Below are positions 49,204 to 56,956 of a stretch of 63,256 nt of DNA, piece by piece. The position numbers were made by a program, and so were the translations under genes. The notes beneath the pieces are model-generated. The model saw only the letters and a list, made by a program, of their open reading frames with translations. It ran no database searches and was not told the DNA's origin. Every line of letters begins with the position of its first letter. Within the stretch, counting starts at the first letter, position 1. The DNA lies in assembly GCA_016192995.1 (NCBI GenBank), contig JACPTB010000003.1, positions 1 to 63,256 of the forward strand. Reading direction: 5' to 3'. This DNA is from Candidatus Woesearchaeota archaeon. Lineage in GTDB: Archaea; Nanobdellota; Nanobdellia; Woesearchaeales; DSVV01.

Positions 49204-50240
49204 TACTTAACCACCTTAAGTATAATCTCTTGCTCAGCAGTTTGACCAATGCTGTCAACAGCTTTAATCGTGACTGGAAATTCACCAGTAATATGTGGAA
49301 TAAAACTAATCCTGGCGTTTCCTTTGTTTGTTCCATCATGTTCAATAGTAAAGAAAACACTGTCATCGCTGAACACCAGCGGATCATCTGATTGATAAGG
49401 AATATCCAACGTAAACAACTGTTCATCTTTTAAGGTGTACAGTGCATCAAGGTCAAGAACAGGAGCACTATTAACTGGGAATTTTGCAGCAGTTTGGAAA
49501 ATCAAATCGTTATCTTCAAATGAAAACAACAGGGTTTCTTTATCAACGGTAATAATTTTGATAGGAACATCAAATGATTGTAAATAGGTTAAATCAAGAT
49601 ACTCTTTATCTGCAATTTGCTTATCAATAACTTTATGCGCGAGTTCGTTAACATATCCTAATCTAAGATTAACGGTTGTTGAAAAAGTATCAATCGTTTC
49701 TTTTAGTTTCTCTTGTGTTTTATCTTCCTGACCACCTCCTTGGCTTAGAACAACCGTGACAGGATACTTGACAGTGACATCAACATTGTTTTTTGCAATA
49801 CTTGTCTTTACGTTTAAAGATCCTGCTTCTATTGTTTTGCCGGGCAGAGCTTTGAAATCATTAATACAAACAATTAATTGTTCACTGATATATTTATTCA
49901 GCTGCGCTTCCATGCTTTCAATATCCAACAGCTGCTTTTTTCCTTTGTTATAGCCATAACCAACTTTTATGTCGCCAACAAGAACAGCATCTTCGGGCAG
50001 ATATACATATCCTCCTTGTGCTGCCAACAACAGCACTGCTGGAGTAGAAACTTGTTCAAGGCATTTATCAACAAAGGTTTTTACTGGCTGCAGATCAACA
50101 GAGACTTTTGTTTCAGGTTTTTTACTCGTGCTAAAGAAAATAACCATTCCAATAATCAAGAGCAATGCTAATCCAATAATAATAAATACGGTCACTTGTC
50201 CTCGTTTAGGTGTTATAGCTACCCTGCCTATTTTGGTCAT
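49203..50240 (-). CDS. Pilin-like membrane-anchored secreted protein
   Basis: The 345-residue protein begins with a short basic stretch and KRGQVTVFIIIGLALLL, a type-IV-pilin-like hydrophobic N-terminus (residues 12-36) often seen in DPANN secreted proteins. The outer part has about 200 residues of mixed structure with two Cys (CLEQ, VCIND). A C-terminal Ig/cadherin-like domain follows (about 250-345: APVLDLDALYTLKDEQLF, then FTIEHDGTNKGNARISF). Start and stop overlap both neighbours (ATGA upstream, TAGTG downstream), showing translational coupling with the giant gene. Confidence 0.75.
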   Translation of the reverse strand: MTKIGRVAITPKRGQVTVFIIIGLALLLIIGMVIFFSTSKKPETKVSVDLQPVKTFVDKCLEQVSTPAVLLLAAQGGYVYLPEDAVLVGDIKVGYGYNKGKKQLLDIESMEAQLNKYISEQLIVCINDFKALPGKTIEAGSLNVKTSIAKNNVDVTVKYPVTVVLSQGGGQEDKTQEKLKETIDTFSTTVNLRLGYVNELAHKVIDKQIADKEYLDLTYLQSFDVPIKIITVDKETLLFSFEDNDLIFQTAAKFPVNSAPVLDLDALYTLKDEQLFTLDIPYQSDDPLVFSDDSVFFTIEHDGTNKGNARISFIPHITGEFPVTIKAVDSIGQTAEQEIILKVVK

Positions 50241-50980
50241 TTTTTTCCCCCCATAAGCACTTGAATTGTTTTTTCATGACGCTGATGAAATCCAAGAAGT
50301 TCTTCTTTCAATGCGCGTTCTTTTGCATAACGCTGCAATGTTGAAATATTGATCAACCCTAACGTATGAAGCTGCAGATATAACTGCGTTAAAATATCAT
50401 CATAGGGCAATCTTTGCCGAGATAATTCAAAATAGAAGTCTACAAAAGCTGATTCAAGCGATGCTTTGTTATCAGCAGCTGAATAAAAATAATTTTTCTC
50501 CCTAATAATAATAAAATCTTTTTGTCCAGCTTTAGCCATAAGCAATTCTATATCTTTTTTAGCCGGGTCAATAAGAATAGTGTATTTAGTATGCAAAGCT
50601 TCTAAAGAAGCCTGAAATGCTTGGCTAGAGCCTTTTTCCACATAGAGCAGATAGAGGGCAATTGAAGGGAAAACACTGGGAACATACTGCTGAAGCAAAG
50701 AAGCTCCGGTAAACTTAAACTGCTTTCCTACCTGCTGCAGATGAGGTAATAACATTTCGAGGAAAGGATCAGATTTTACTCGTGCTTGTTGTATTTGTCT
50801 TGTGTCATAAAACTTATACCTACCACGAGCTATCCTAATAATTTCTTGATTAGAAATAAGCTTAAATCTGATATAGTGCGCATGAGAAGAAGTAGTTTCG
50901 AGCACTTTAGCTATATCAACCTCTGTAAATGGCTTACTGCCAAACACCTCTTTTAATTTTACCTGATTCCCCACACTCAT
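50237..50980 (-). CDS. Winged-helix protein, AbiEi-like
   Basis: This soluble protein of 247 residues has an N-terminal winged helix (about 8-65: FTEVDIAKVLETTSSHAHYI and a RIARGRYKFYD wing). Its middle and C-terminal regions resemble AbiEi-type antitoxins or related wHTH proteins (SPSIALYLLYVEKG-like helix, then DFIIIREKNYFYS). AbiEi proteins repress their own operon and neutralise a nucleotidyltransferase toxin. Here it heads the operon of the pilin-like and giant genes. The ATG at 50980 is preferred to the GTG at 50989. The family assignment is tentative. Confidence 0.55.
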   Translation of the reverse strand: MSVGNQVKLKEVFGSKPFTEVDIAKVLETTSSHAHYIRFKLISNQEIIRIARGRYKFYDTRQIQQARVKSDPFLEMLLPHLQQVGKQFKFTGASLLQQYVPSVFPSIALYLLYVEKGSSQAFQASLEALHTKYTILIDPAKKDIELLMAKAGQKDFIIIREKNYFYSAADNKASLESAFVDFYFELSRQRLPYDDILTQLYLQLHTLGLINISTLQRYAKERALKEELLGFHQRHEKTIQVLMGGKK

Positions 50981-51093
50981 TACTGGCACTGCTGCTTAGA
51001 TTCCCAACAAATCTAATAATGTCTTTACTAATAAATCACACAACTCTCCACTTATTTACAGAAAGAGGAAATATATAAAGTTTTGCACTGTTT

Positions 51094-51248
51094 GTACGTA
51101 ATAAGTCTGATGTTTTAGCGCCTACTTTTGTGAAGCTCTTCTTAAATTCACTTTGGGGATTTTTCGAGGTTCCAGAGAGAAAAATCCAATCAATAACCAC
51201 ATCAAAAGCTGAACCGGCGCTAAAACCTAAAGAAGACTTATTACGTAC
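51094..51248. mobile_element. Foldback element, GTACG arms (reverse orientation)
   Basis: Arms GTACGTAATAAGTCT and AGACTTATTACGTAC are perfect. It has the same inner arms and core as the element at 20359, in the same inverted orientation. Flanks CACTGTTT and ATTGTTAT are at best a decayed duplication. It ends four bases before the VapC stop codon. Confidence 0.78.
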
Positions 51249-51252
51249 ATTG

Positions 51253-51678
51253 TTATGAAGCATTTAATAATTCCACTATTTCTTTTGTTGTCCAGACTTT
51301 TATTTTCTGCTGCTTTTTAAAATGCTCATCATTTGACCAGATTTCACCATCTATTGCTAATGCCCCAGCAATAAAAATAGTATCTTTGGGATCAATATGA
51401 TCCATAATTTTTCTTGCTTCTTTTATTTTTAATCTTAGAATTGAGTCTTGAATAATGGTTAGCCGCTGTTTTATTAATCCAAGAATTAATTCAAATTCAT
51501 CTTCATTGATTTTTGCTTTATCTAATATATATTGTTTATATTTTTGAATTTCTTCATTCGAAAAATTTATTGTTAAAAATTCAATAGACTGAGAGGTATT
51601 ATGAGTGATTATTTGCCTCGTGATTGACTCCCTTATTAATGCAGAAATGATAATATTAGTATCAACAATAATCTTCAT
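51253..51678 (-). CDS. vapC: PIN-domain toxin (VapC-like)
   Basis: The 141-residue PIN ribonuclease contains IIVDTNIIISAL (Asp6), an acidic helix INEDEFELIL, HIDPKDTIFIAGAL (Asp) and IWSNDEHF (Asp), so all four metal-binding positions are present. It overlaps the antitoxin stop (TGATG). The partner antitoxin gene carries a frameshifting duplication. The length is typical. Confidence 0.85.
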   Translation of the reverse strand: MKIIVDTNIIISALIRESITRQIITHNTSQSIEFLTINFSNEEIQKYKQYILDKAKINEDEFELILGLIKQRLTIIQDSILRLKIKEARKIMDHIDPKDTIFIAGALAIDGEIWSNDEHFKKQQKIKVWTTKEIVELLNAS

Positions 51679-51912
51679 CAGGAAAACCTTTTTCTCATTT
51701 CCGCTTTTATTTTATGCCCAATAATATCAGCATCTTTTTCTGTAAGCACACTGTTTTTTAACGTTGTATCCATCCAATGCAATTCCCTAATCTTTCTTTC
51801 AAATGCTTGGCGAGCAATATCGCTCCATTTAATCTCTGAATGAATCCGCAACTCTTTATGGAGTCCATTCTTTATGGAGTCCATTAGGTATAGATAAAGT
51901 CATATTTGCCAT
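51678..51912 (-). CDS. VapB-type antitoxin with shifted N-terminus
   Basis: From the ATG at 51912 the frame reads MANMTLSIPNGLHKE and then hits a stop caused by a 16-bp tandem duplication. The rest of the protein (LHKELRIHSEIKWSDIARQA onward) is open in the next frame and can start at an ATG created in the first repeat unit (51884), giving 68 residues that begin MDSIKN. Removing one unit restores a 72-residue protein matching the other antitoxin (TLSI, WSDIAR, LTEKDA). The short form lacks the N-terminal strand likely needed for DNA binding, but keeps the toxin-binding tail. Confidence 0.7.
51854..51885. repeat. 16-bp tandem duplication in the antitoxin gene
   Basis: CTTTATGGAGTCCATT occurs twice in a row without mismatch (51854-51869 and 51870-51885). 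It shifts the frame of the antitoxin by one and creates a new in-frame ATG. Confidence 0.92.
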
Positions 51913-51969
51913 AGTTTCACCTTTACCCGTTGTATGTGTTAACACATATATTAATGTTTCGATCTTTAT

Positions 51970-52130
51970 GGCAGTGTAGAAAATCTCGGCATAGCCTCGG
52001 TTTTGGCATCAGTTCAGCTGTTAATGTTTTTATTGATTGGATTTTTCTCTCTGGAACTTCGAAAAATCCTCAATGATGAATAATATGAGCTTCACGAAAA
52101 GATGCCAAAAACTACATTTTCTACACTGCC
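51970..52130. mobile_element. Foldback element, GGC arms, TCTCTGG core
   Basis: Arms GGCAGTGTAGAAAAT and ATTTTCTACACTGCC are perfect. Inner arms GGTTTTGGCATC/GATGCCAAAAAC and the core hairpin with loop TCTCTGGAACTTC match the element at 10674. An exact 9-bp direct repeat GATCTTTAT flanks it (51961-51969 and 52131-52139). Confidence 0.88.
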
Positions 52131-52163
52131 GATCTTTATATAAAGAATGATAAAATACTCTCC

Positions 52164-52994
52164 TCATTTTTTGACCATAGGAATATAAGGTTTATCTGGT
52201 CTTTCAGGTATGTAAATATGTCCTGGAGCTACAATATGATAAACAGCTCCTTGCTCAAGTCGTTGTTGAAGTTGTTTTTTCTGTTGTTCATCAAATGGAT
52301 CCAGTAAAAAATCATATTGTTGTTCTGCGTTACTATCATGAGTAAGCTGTAACCGTCCTAATTGCCCTTGAAAAACCCATTGTTCATAGATAAAAGTCAT
52401 GTCTGGAAAATCATGCATGTTAGTAACTGCTGTTTTTAAGGTGAGGTCACCTAACAATGTATGTGTCCTTAAAGCACGATTCGTATATTGTGCAACACCT
52501 AAGTAATGTCCAACATTAAATAACTTCAAACCAATTACTTTGGTAAGAAAGCCAAGTTTACTTCCTAGCTTTATCGCTGCTAAAGTATGGCTTATCCAGC
52601 TTCCTGGCACAATACGTGGAATAATACAATATTCTGAAAAAGGAACAATTCCTTCATAATCTGAAGCAACTCCTAATTGTTGTTTAGTTTCTTCATCGCA
52701 ATCGTCAACCTGTTTTCCTAACCCAATATAAGCGCTTGGCAATAAACCACAATCCAGCATAACCCAACCATCTGATGCTAAAGCAGTATCGCCGTGTGCT
52801 TTTCCATCAAGATTACTAAGCAATTGGCAGAAAGGTTTTTGTTCTTGCTGTGCAATATCTATAAACTCAACAGGATATCCAAAAACTGCAGCAGGTATTA
52901 TATCTCTATTTTCATTAATGGTTGCAACATACACTACATATCCTTCAGCAATTTTCTGCTCCAAACTTGTTTTAACCGTTTCAATCATCTTCAC
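52164..52994 (-). CDS. Unknown gene of the arginine cluster
   Basis: I do not recognise this 276-residue protein. It has no signal or membrane segment. Notable stretches are a GYPVEF motif near residue 41, DGWVMLDCGLLPSAYIGLG (about 75-94), a YCIIPRIVPGSWISH block (about 123-137) and a Pro-rich end (YIPERPDKPYIP). It starts 10 bases after the argS stop and is surely co-transcribed with argS and the arginine deiminase gene, so a role linked to arginine is likely. Its single-domain look suggests an enzyme or ligand-binding protein. Confidence 0.65.
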   Translation of the reverse strand: MKMIETVKTSLEQKIAEGYVVYVATINENRDIIPAAVFGYPVEFIDIAQQEQKPFCQLLSNLDGKAHGDTALASDGWVMLDCGLLPSAYIGLGKQVDDCDEETKQQLGVASDYEGIVPFSEYCIIPRIVPGSWISHTLAAIKLGSKLGFLTKVIGLKLFNVGHYLGVAQYTNRALRTHTLLGDLTLKTAVTNMHDFPDMTFIYEQWVFQGQLGRLQLTHDSNAEQQYDFLLDPFDEQQKKQLQQRLEQGAVYHIVAPGHIYIPERPDKPYIPMVKK

Positions 52995-53004
52995 ATCTTC
53001 TCGT

Positions 53005-54858
53005 TCACATCTTTTCTATAACTTTAATACCTAAAATCCCAAGCGCATTCTTCATGGTTTGTTGAAATCCACGTACTAATTCAACACGTGAATATTTTAA
53101 GAGAATATCCTGTTCTCTAACTATCGCATCAGTTTCCTGATAAAAACGATTAAATGCTGTTGCAAGTTCATGAACATATTCTGTTAAGGACTGTAATTTC
53201 AATGACGTTCCAACTTCCTGAATAACAACAGGAAAGTCAGCGATTTTTTTTATGAGATCACTTTCTACCTCGGTTGTAAAGTTCATGGTTGGCGTTTGCC
53301 CTGAATCCTCTACAATTTGGCGTGAGAGCTTAACATATGCGGTTACAAGTTTTGAATAATCTACTTTTTGCAGGATAGAATTCGCACTTGCATAGGCATA
53401 TTGTGCAAATGGTGCAGATTTCCCTTTAAGATTAAATGCTTGTTGTTCATTATAGGTGATTGAAGAAGAAGGATCTTTTGCTAGAACAAAATATTTTAAT
53501 GCACCTATACCAATTGCTTGTGCAATTTCTTCAATGTTGTCTTCTGCTCCTTGAACATCCTTCTCTCGAATATTTTTCTCTCTCATCACGTTCTTTGCTT
53601 GTTCAACTGCCATGGTTAAAACATCTTCAAGAAGTACGACATTTCCTTGACGTGATGACATTTTTCCTTCTTCTAAAACAAGGTGTCCTGTTGCAAGATG
53701 CTTGCATTGTTTTGCTTGTTTATAACCAAGAAGCTCCAAGGCTCTGAAGAGCTTATCGAAATAAGCACTTTGTTCGAATCCAACGACATAAATCATTCTA
53801 TCAAAATTAAATTCTTCAGCTCGTGACACTGCTGCTCCTAAATCGAGCGTTGCATAAACCGCATTACCATCACTACTTCTAATCTTTAAATAGTGATCTT
53901 TGTTGAGAACTATTGAAACTGCACCATTATATTCTAAAGCAACACCTTGTTCTAAAGCAGCAGTAACAAGTTCTTTTCCTTTGGTTGATACTGACGATGC
54001 TGCCTGTGTAATATCAAATGCAATATCTAATTTTTCATAGGTGATTGCATGGGCTTCCCTGCTGAGTTTACAAACACGTTCCCAAAGTGAACAAGTCTTA
54101 GGATCATTATCTTCTATTTTTTTATGCGTTGCTGCTGTTTTTTTGAGCAGTGCAGCTCTTTGCTCTTTCTTCTCTCCATCATCTTGATTAGTAGTATCTC
54201 CTGCTGCCTGTTCAAATGCAACATAAGCATTGCCCATAAGCTTTATTGCTTCTCGCGGATCATCTGGAAGTTTTCCGCCATACCATTCTTGCAAACCGAC
54301 GAGAACTTTATCCATATGTCCGCCGGTATCTCCAGGATAGTTTATTCTGATTATAGTATACCCATTTGCTTTCAGAACACGTGAGACAACGTCACCTACA
54401 ACGGTTGAACGAATATGACCAATATGAAGCTCTTTTCCGTAGTTTGGAGATGAATATTCTACAATAACTGTTTCTTGTTTACCATCTCGAGCAGTTCCAT
54501 ATTGGTCACGTAATTGAAATACTTCACCAAGTGCTTTTTCAGCAAGATATTCTCTGTCGACAAAGAAATTTAAGAACCCACCTTTTACTTCTTTTTTGAT
54601 ATGCAAGGGTAACACGATTGAATCTCGTATCATTTCTGCAATATGTCGAGGTTCTAAACCACCATACTGCTCAGACAAGGTATTAACGGGCAATGAAAAA
54701 TCGCCAAATGCAGGTCTTCGTTGGTAAAGTAATAAGGTATCAAACTGCTGCATTCTCTCAGCTTTTTCTTGATCATCACTCGTTGCAACAAGCCCATTTA
54801 CAATACCATCCAATATTTTCTTTCGACATTCCTGTAAAACATATCTTTGAGATGTCAT
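53005..54858 (-). CDS. argS: Arginyl-tRNA synthetase
   Basis: ArgS charges tRNA-Arg with arginine. This 617-residue class I synthetase has the HIGH motif in ELHIGHIRSTVVGD, the KMSKS equivalent KMSSRQGNV, and a C-terminal anticodon-binding domain (YAYASANSILQKV onward). The ATG at 54858 is chosen over an upstream GTG because it follows the deiminase stop by one base with GGTGAG just before. Residues 205-235 hold a Gln/Asp/Lys-rich insert. The gene is in an operon with arginine deiminase upstream. Confidence 0.93.
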   Translation of the reverse strand: MTSQRYVLQECRKKILDGIVNGLVATSDDQEKAERMQQFDTLLLYQRRPAFGDFSLPVNTLSEQYGGLEPRHIAEMIRDSIVLPLHIKKEVKGGFLNFFVDREYLAEKALGEVFQLRDQYGTARDGKQETVIVEYSSPNYGKELHIGHIRSTVVGDVVSRVLKANGYTIIRINYPGDTGGHMDKVLVGLQEWYGGKLPDDPREAIKLMGNAYVAFEQAAGDTTNQDDGEKKEQRAALLKKTAATHKKIEDNDPKTCSLWERVCKLSREAHAITYEKLDIAFDITQAASSVSTKGKELVTAALEQGVALEYNGAVSIVLNKDHYLKIRSSDGNAVYATLDLGAAVSRAEEFNFDRMIYVVGFEQSAYFDKLFRALELLGYKQAKQCKHLATGHLVLEEGKMSSRQGNVVLLEDVLTMAVEQAKNVMREKNIREKDVQGAEDNIEEIAQAIGIGALKYFVLAKDPSSSITYNEQQAFNLKGKSAPFAQYAYASANSILQKVDYSKLVTAYVKLSRQIVEDSGQTPTMNFTTEVESDLIKKIADFPVVIQEVGTSLKLQSLTEYVHELATAFNRFYQETDAIVREQDILLKYSRVELVRGFQQTMKNALGILGIKVIEKM

Positions 54859-54859
54859 A

Positions 54860-56224
54860 TTACTCACCACGTAAAAATACCTGTGTTATACAATGCGGTC
54901 CACCGTATGCTTGGTTAAGATGCGTAAAAGGCACTAACGATTGTTCGACATTAATAATGCCAAAATCTGACAATCTATTACGATATTCTTCACCTAATTT
55001 TGCAAAATCATATCCTCTACTGGCTAGTCGTTTTGCTAAACCAGCTTTATGACTAATATCAACACCAATAATCATGTTTTCGTCTATGGTAAGAGGATTT
55101 AAACCATAATTTCGTTGCATAGCTTCAGGTAATTTGAGAAGATCTCCATCCGAAAATCCCATTTGTCCTAAAAATGAATTAAAAGGAACATCACGCTCAA
55201 GAAGTTTATAATGTCCATCTTGTTGACGCCCATACACATCAACCTGTGGGATTTTTTGGCTGCTTCCATTTACTTGGACAACCCTATCTTCAAGCACTAT
55301 TGCTTTGTGTGGAGCAACAAGGGAGAAATAGGTATCAAGATGCATTTCCTCCTGAACTTGTAATGAATCTTTAACGACACAAACAAGATCATAACCAAAA
55401 ATAATATGACCATTTTTGACAACTAATTCGTCTATTGCAGCTGGTGTTGTTCTTCTTCCTTGTCCAAGAAGTGCATAGCTTTGTCCACTTTTATTTTTTC
55501 CACAAGGAATAAAGTCACCGCCTTCTAATTTTGCAGCTTGATTTCCTGAATCAGAAAGATCATAAAGCAGAGGAAGGCCTAACTTTTCAAGAACTGCTCG
55601 AATAACAACAATTTCAGACCTTCTTTGGCTTGAATTCATGGTTCCAAGAACAACACCTTTGTCAGTCGTGATCATATGATCTCGCACAAACATAAGATTG
55701 TACATTGGCGTTATACCATATTTAGTTTCAAATGCAGTATTACCTTCAAAACTATACTTTATTTTAAACTGTGGCTGGCGAAAAATGATATTAACAAGTT
55801 CTTCAGGATGCTTTATTGCAATAACTCTTTGACGTTTTTGTTCTGATCGAATTCTATCATCTAAATTAATCCCCTCATAGGTATATTGTAAAGGATCAAA
55901 TGCCAATCTCTGTAGTTGCTCTAATGCTGGTCCTTCAACTGTATTATGTTCAGCATCAACAGTCCCCTGCAACAATACTTCACTTACAGTAAGCACTTGT
56001 GATCCTGCAGCCCGTAATTGTGATTGAAAATTTTTATGTTCTTTTATAGCTTCATACAAATTAGCTGGTCCTTCAAATAAAGCGCCAGAAGGCATTTCTG
56101 TTCCAAGAGAAAATTCTATTCCAGGAGTATGAACTAAAATAAGACGTGGTTTATCGTACTCTGCATGGCATCCAATATTCAATTTTTTCTCAAGTTTTTC
56201 TTCTGTTGTTGGATGTGATTCCAT
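54860..56224 (-). CDS. arcA: Arginine deiminase
   Basis: The 454-residue enzyme converts arginine to citrulline and ammonia. Catalytic and binding motifs are in place: FVRDHMITT, LEGGDFIPCG, MHLDTYFSLV (the catalytic His) and the C-terminal GGPHCITQVF with the nucleophilic Cys. The length is close to the bacterial ArcA (about 410) plus a short N-terminal extension. The ATG at 56224 follows AGGTGAG closely, so it is preferred to the GTG at 56233. No ornithine carbamoyltransferase or carbamate kinase gene is in the window. Confidence 0.92.
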   Translation of the reverse strand: MESHPTTEEKLEKKLNIGCHAEYDKPRLILVHTPGIEFSLGTEMPSGALFEGPANLYEAIKEHKNFQSQLRAAGSQVLTVSEVLLQGTVDAEHNTVEGPALEQLQRLAFDPLQYTYEGINLDDRIRSEQKRQRVIAIKHPEELVNIIFRQPQFKIKYSFEGNTAFETKYGITPMYNLMFVRDHMITTDKGVVLGTMNSSQRRSEIVVIRAVLEKLGLPLLYDLSDSGNQAAKLEGGDFIPCGKNKSGQSYALLGQGRRTTPAAIDELVVKNGHIIFGYDLVCVVKDSLQVQEEMHLDTYFSLVAPHKAIVLEDRVVQVNGSSQKIPQVDVYGRQQDGHYKLLERDVPFNSFLGQMGFSDGDLLKLPEAMQRNYGLNPLTIDENMIIGVDISHKAGLAKRLASRGYDFAKLGEEYRNRLSDFGIINVEQSLVPFTHLNQAYGGPHCITQVFLRGE

Positions 56225-56297
56225 TATTCTCACCTGTTTTCATACTATACTCAAGATAGCTCTCGCTATTTTGCAAATAATTTATTTTCTCGTCCTC

Positions 56298-56762
56298 TTA
56301 TATCGTTGTTAAAAATTCTTCATGTTTAATTTCATGAAGAACATGATACAATTCTTGTTTCTCAATGTTAAATTTCTCTTTTAATTCATTGATAAAACTG
56401 AACATTTCACTGTAATCTCGAAATATACATTCAATAAAAAAATCAAACGTGCTATTGATATGAAATGCACTGTTAATCTGCTTATGTTGTTTCAAAAATT
56501 GAATCATATCCTCTTTTGATCGTTTCCCATTTTGATCAGTTACCTCACCTATTTTTAGCGCCATTTTAACCTCAATCGCATAACCAAGTTGTTTATAATT
56601 CAACAAACAGGTATGCTTCTTGATAACTGATTGTTCTAAATCATGAAGTTTATCATAAATAGTTGATTGAGGGATATTAGTTTCTTCACTCATCGCGACT
56701 AATGATGCACGACTATCTTTTCGCAGATGAGCAATAATTCTTTGTTCTTCTGTTGTTAACAT
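56298..56762 (-). CDS. Lrp/AsnC-family regulator
   Basis: This 154-residue protein has an N-terminal helix-turn-helix (residues 3-55: EEQRIIAHLRKDSRASLVAM, then IPQSTIYDKL) and a C-terminal RAM-type ligand-binding domain (about 60-150). Family members sense amino acids and form octamers. It is encoded just upstream of, and on the same strand as, the arginine operon, so it may control it in response to arginine; this is inference. Confidence 0.85.
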   Translation of the reverse strand: MLTTEEQRIIAHLRKDSRASLVAMSEETNIPQSTIYDKLHDLEQSVIKKHTCLLNYKQLGYAIEVKMALKIGEVTDQNGKRSKEDMIQFLKQHKQINSAFHINSTFDFFIECIFRDYSEMFSFINELKEKFNIEKQELYHVLHEIKHEEFLTTI

Positions 56763-56928
56763 ACAGCACCTTTTTTGTAATTTTTACACAGTTTTCGGAT
56801 ATTTTCTTATTATTTCGTAAATTCTCTACACCACGTTGTATTCAAGATATCGTATGGTCAAACAAACATATATATTTTTGGCAATTATAATTATTACTAG
56901 TAATTATGTAATTATTTTTAGAAAAGTA

Positions 56929-56936
56929 TTTATATA
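56929..56936 (+). promoter_or_regulatory. TATA box deciding the start of the gene at 56957
   Basis: TTTATATA stands 21-28 bases before ATG 56957. An earlier in-frame ATG (56936) overlaps the box itself and cannot be transcribed from it, so the leaderless start at 56957 is the likely one. Confidence 0.6.
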
Positions 56937-56956
56937 TGAGAATAATTCTTAGATTG

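Noticed and set aside
3010-52130. Foldback elements as integron attC sites between gene cassettes
   Set aside because: No integron integrase is present, genes lie on both strands, the ends lack the GTTRRRY/RYYYAAC core pattern, and most copies have 8-9 bp flanking duplications, which point to transposition.
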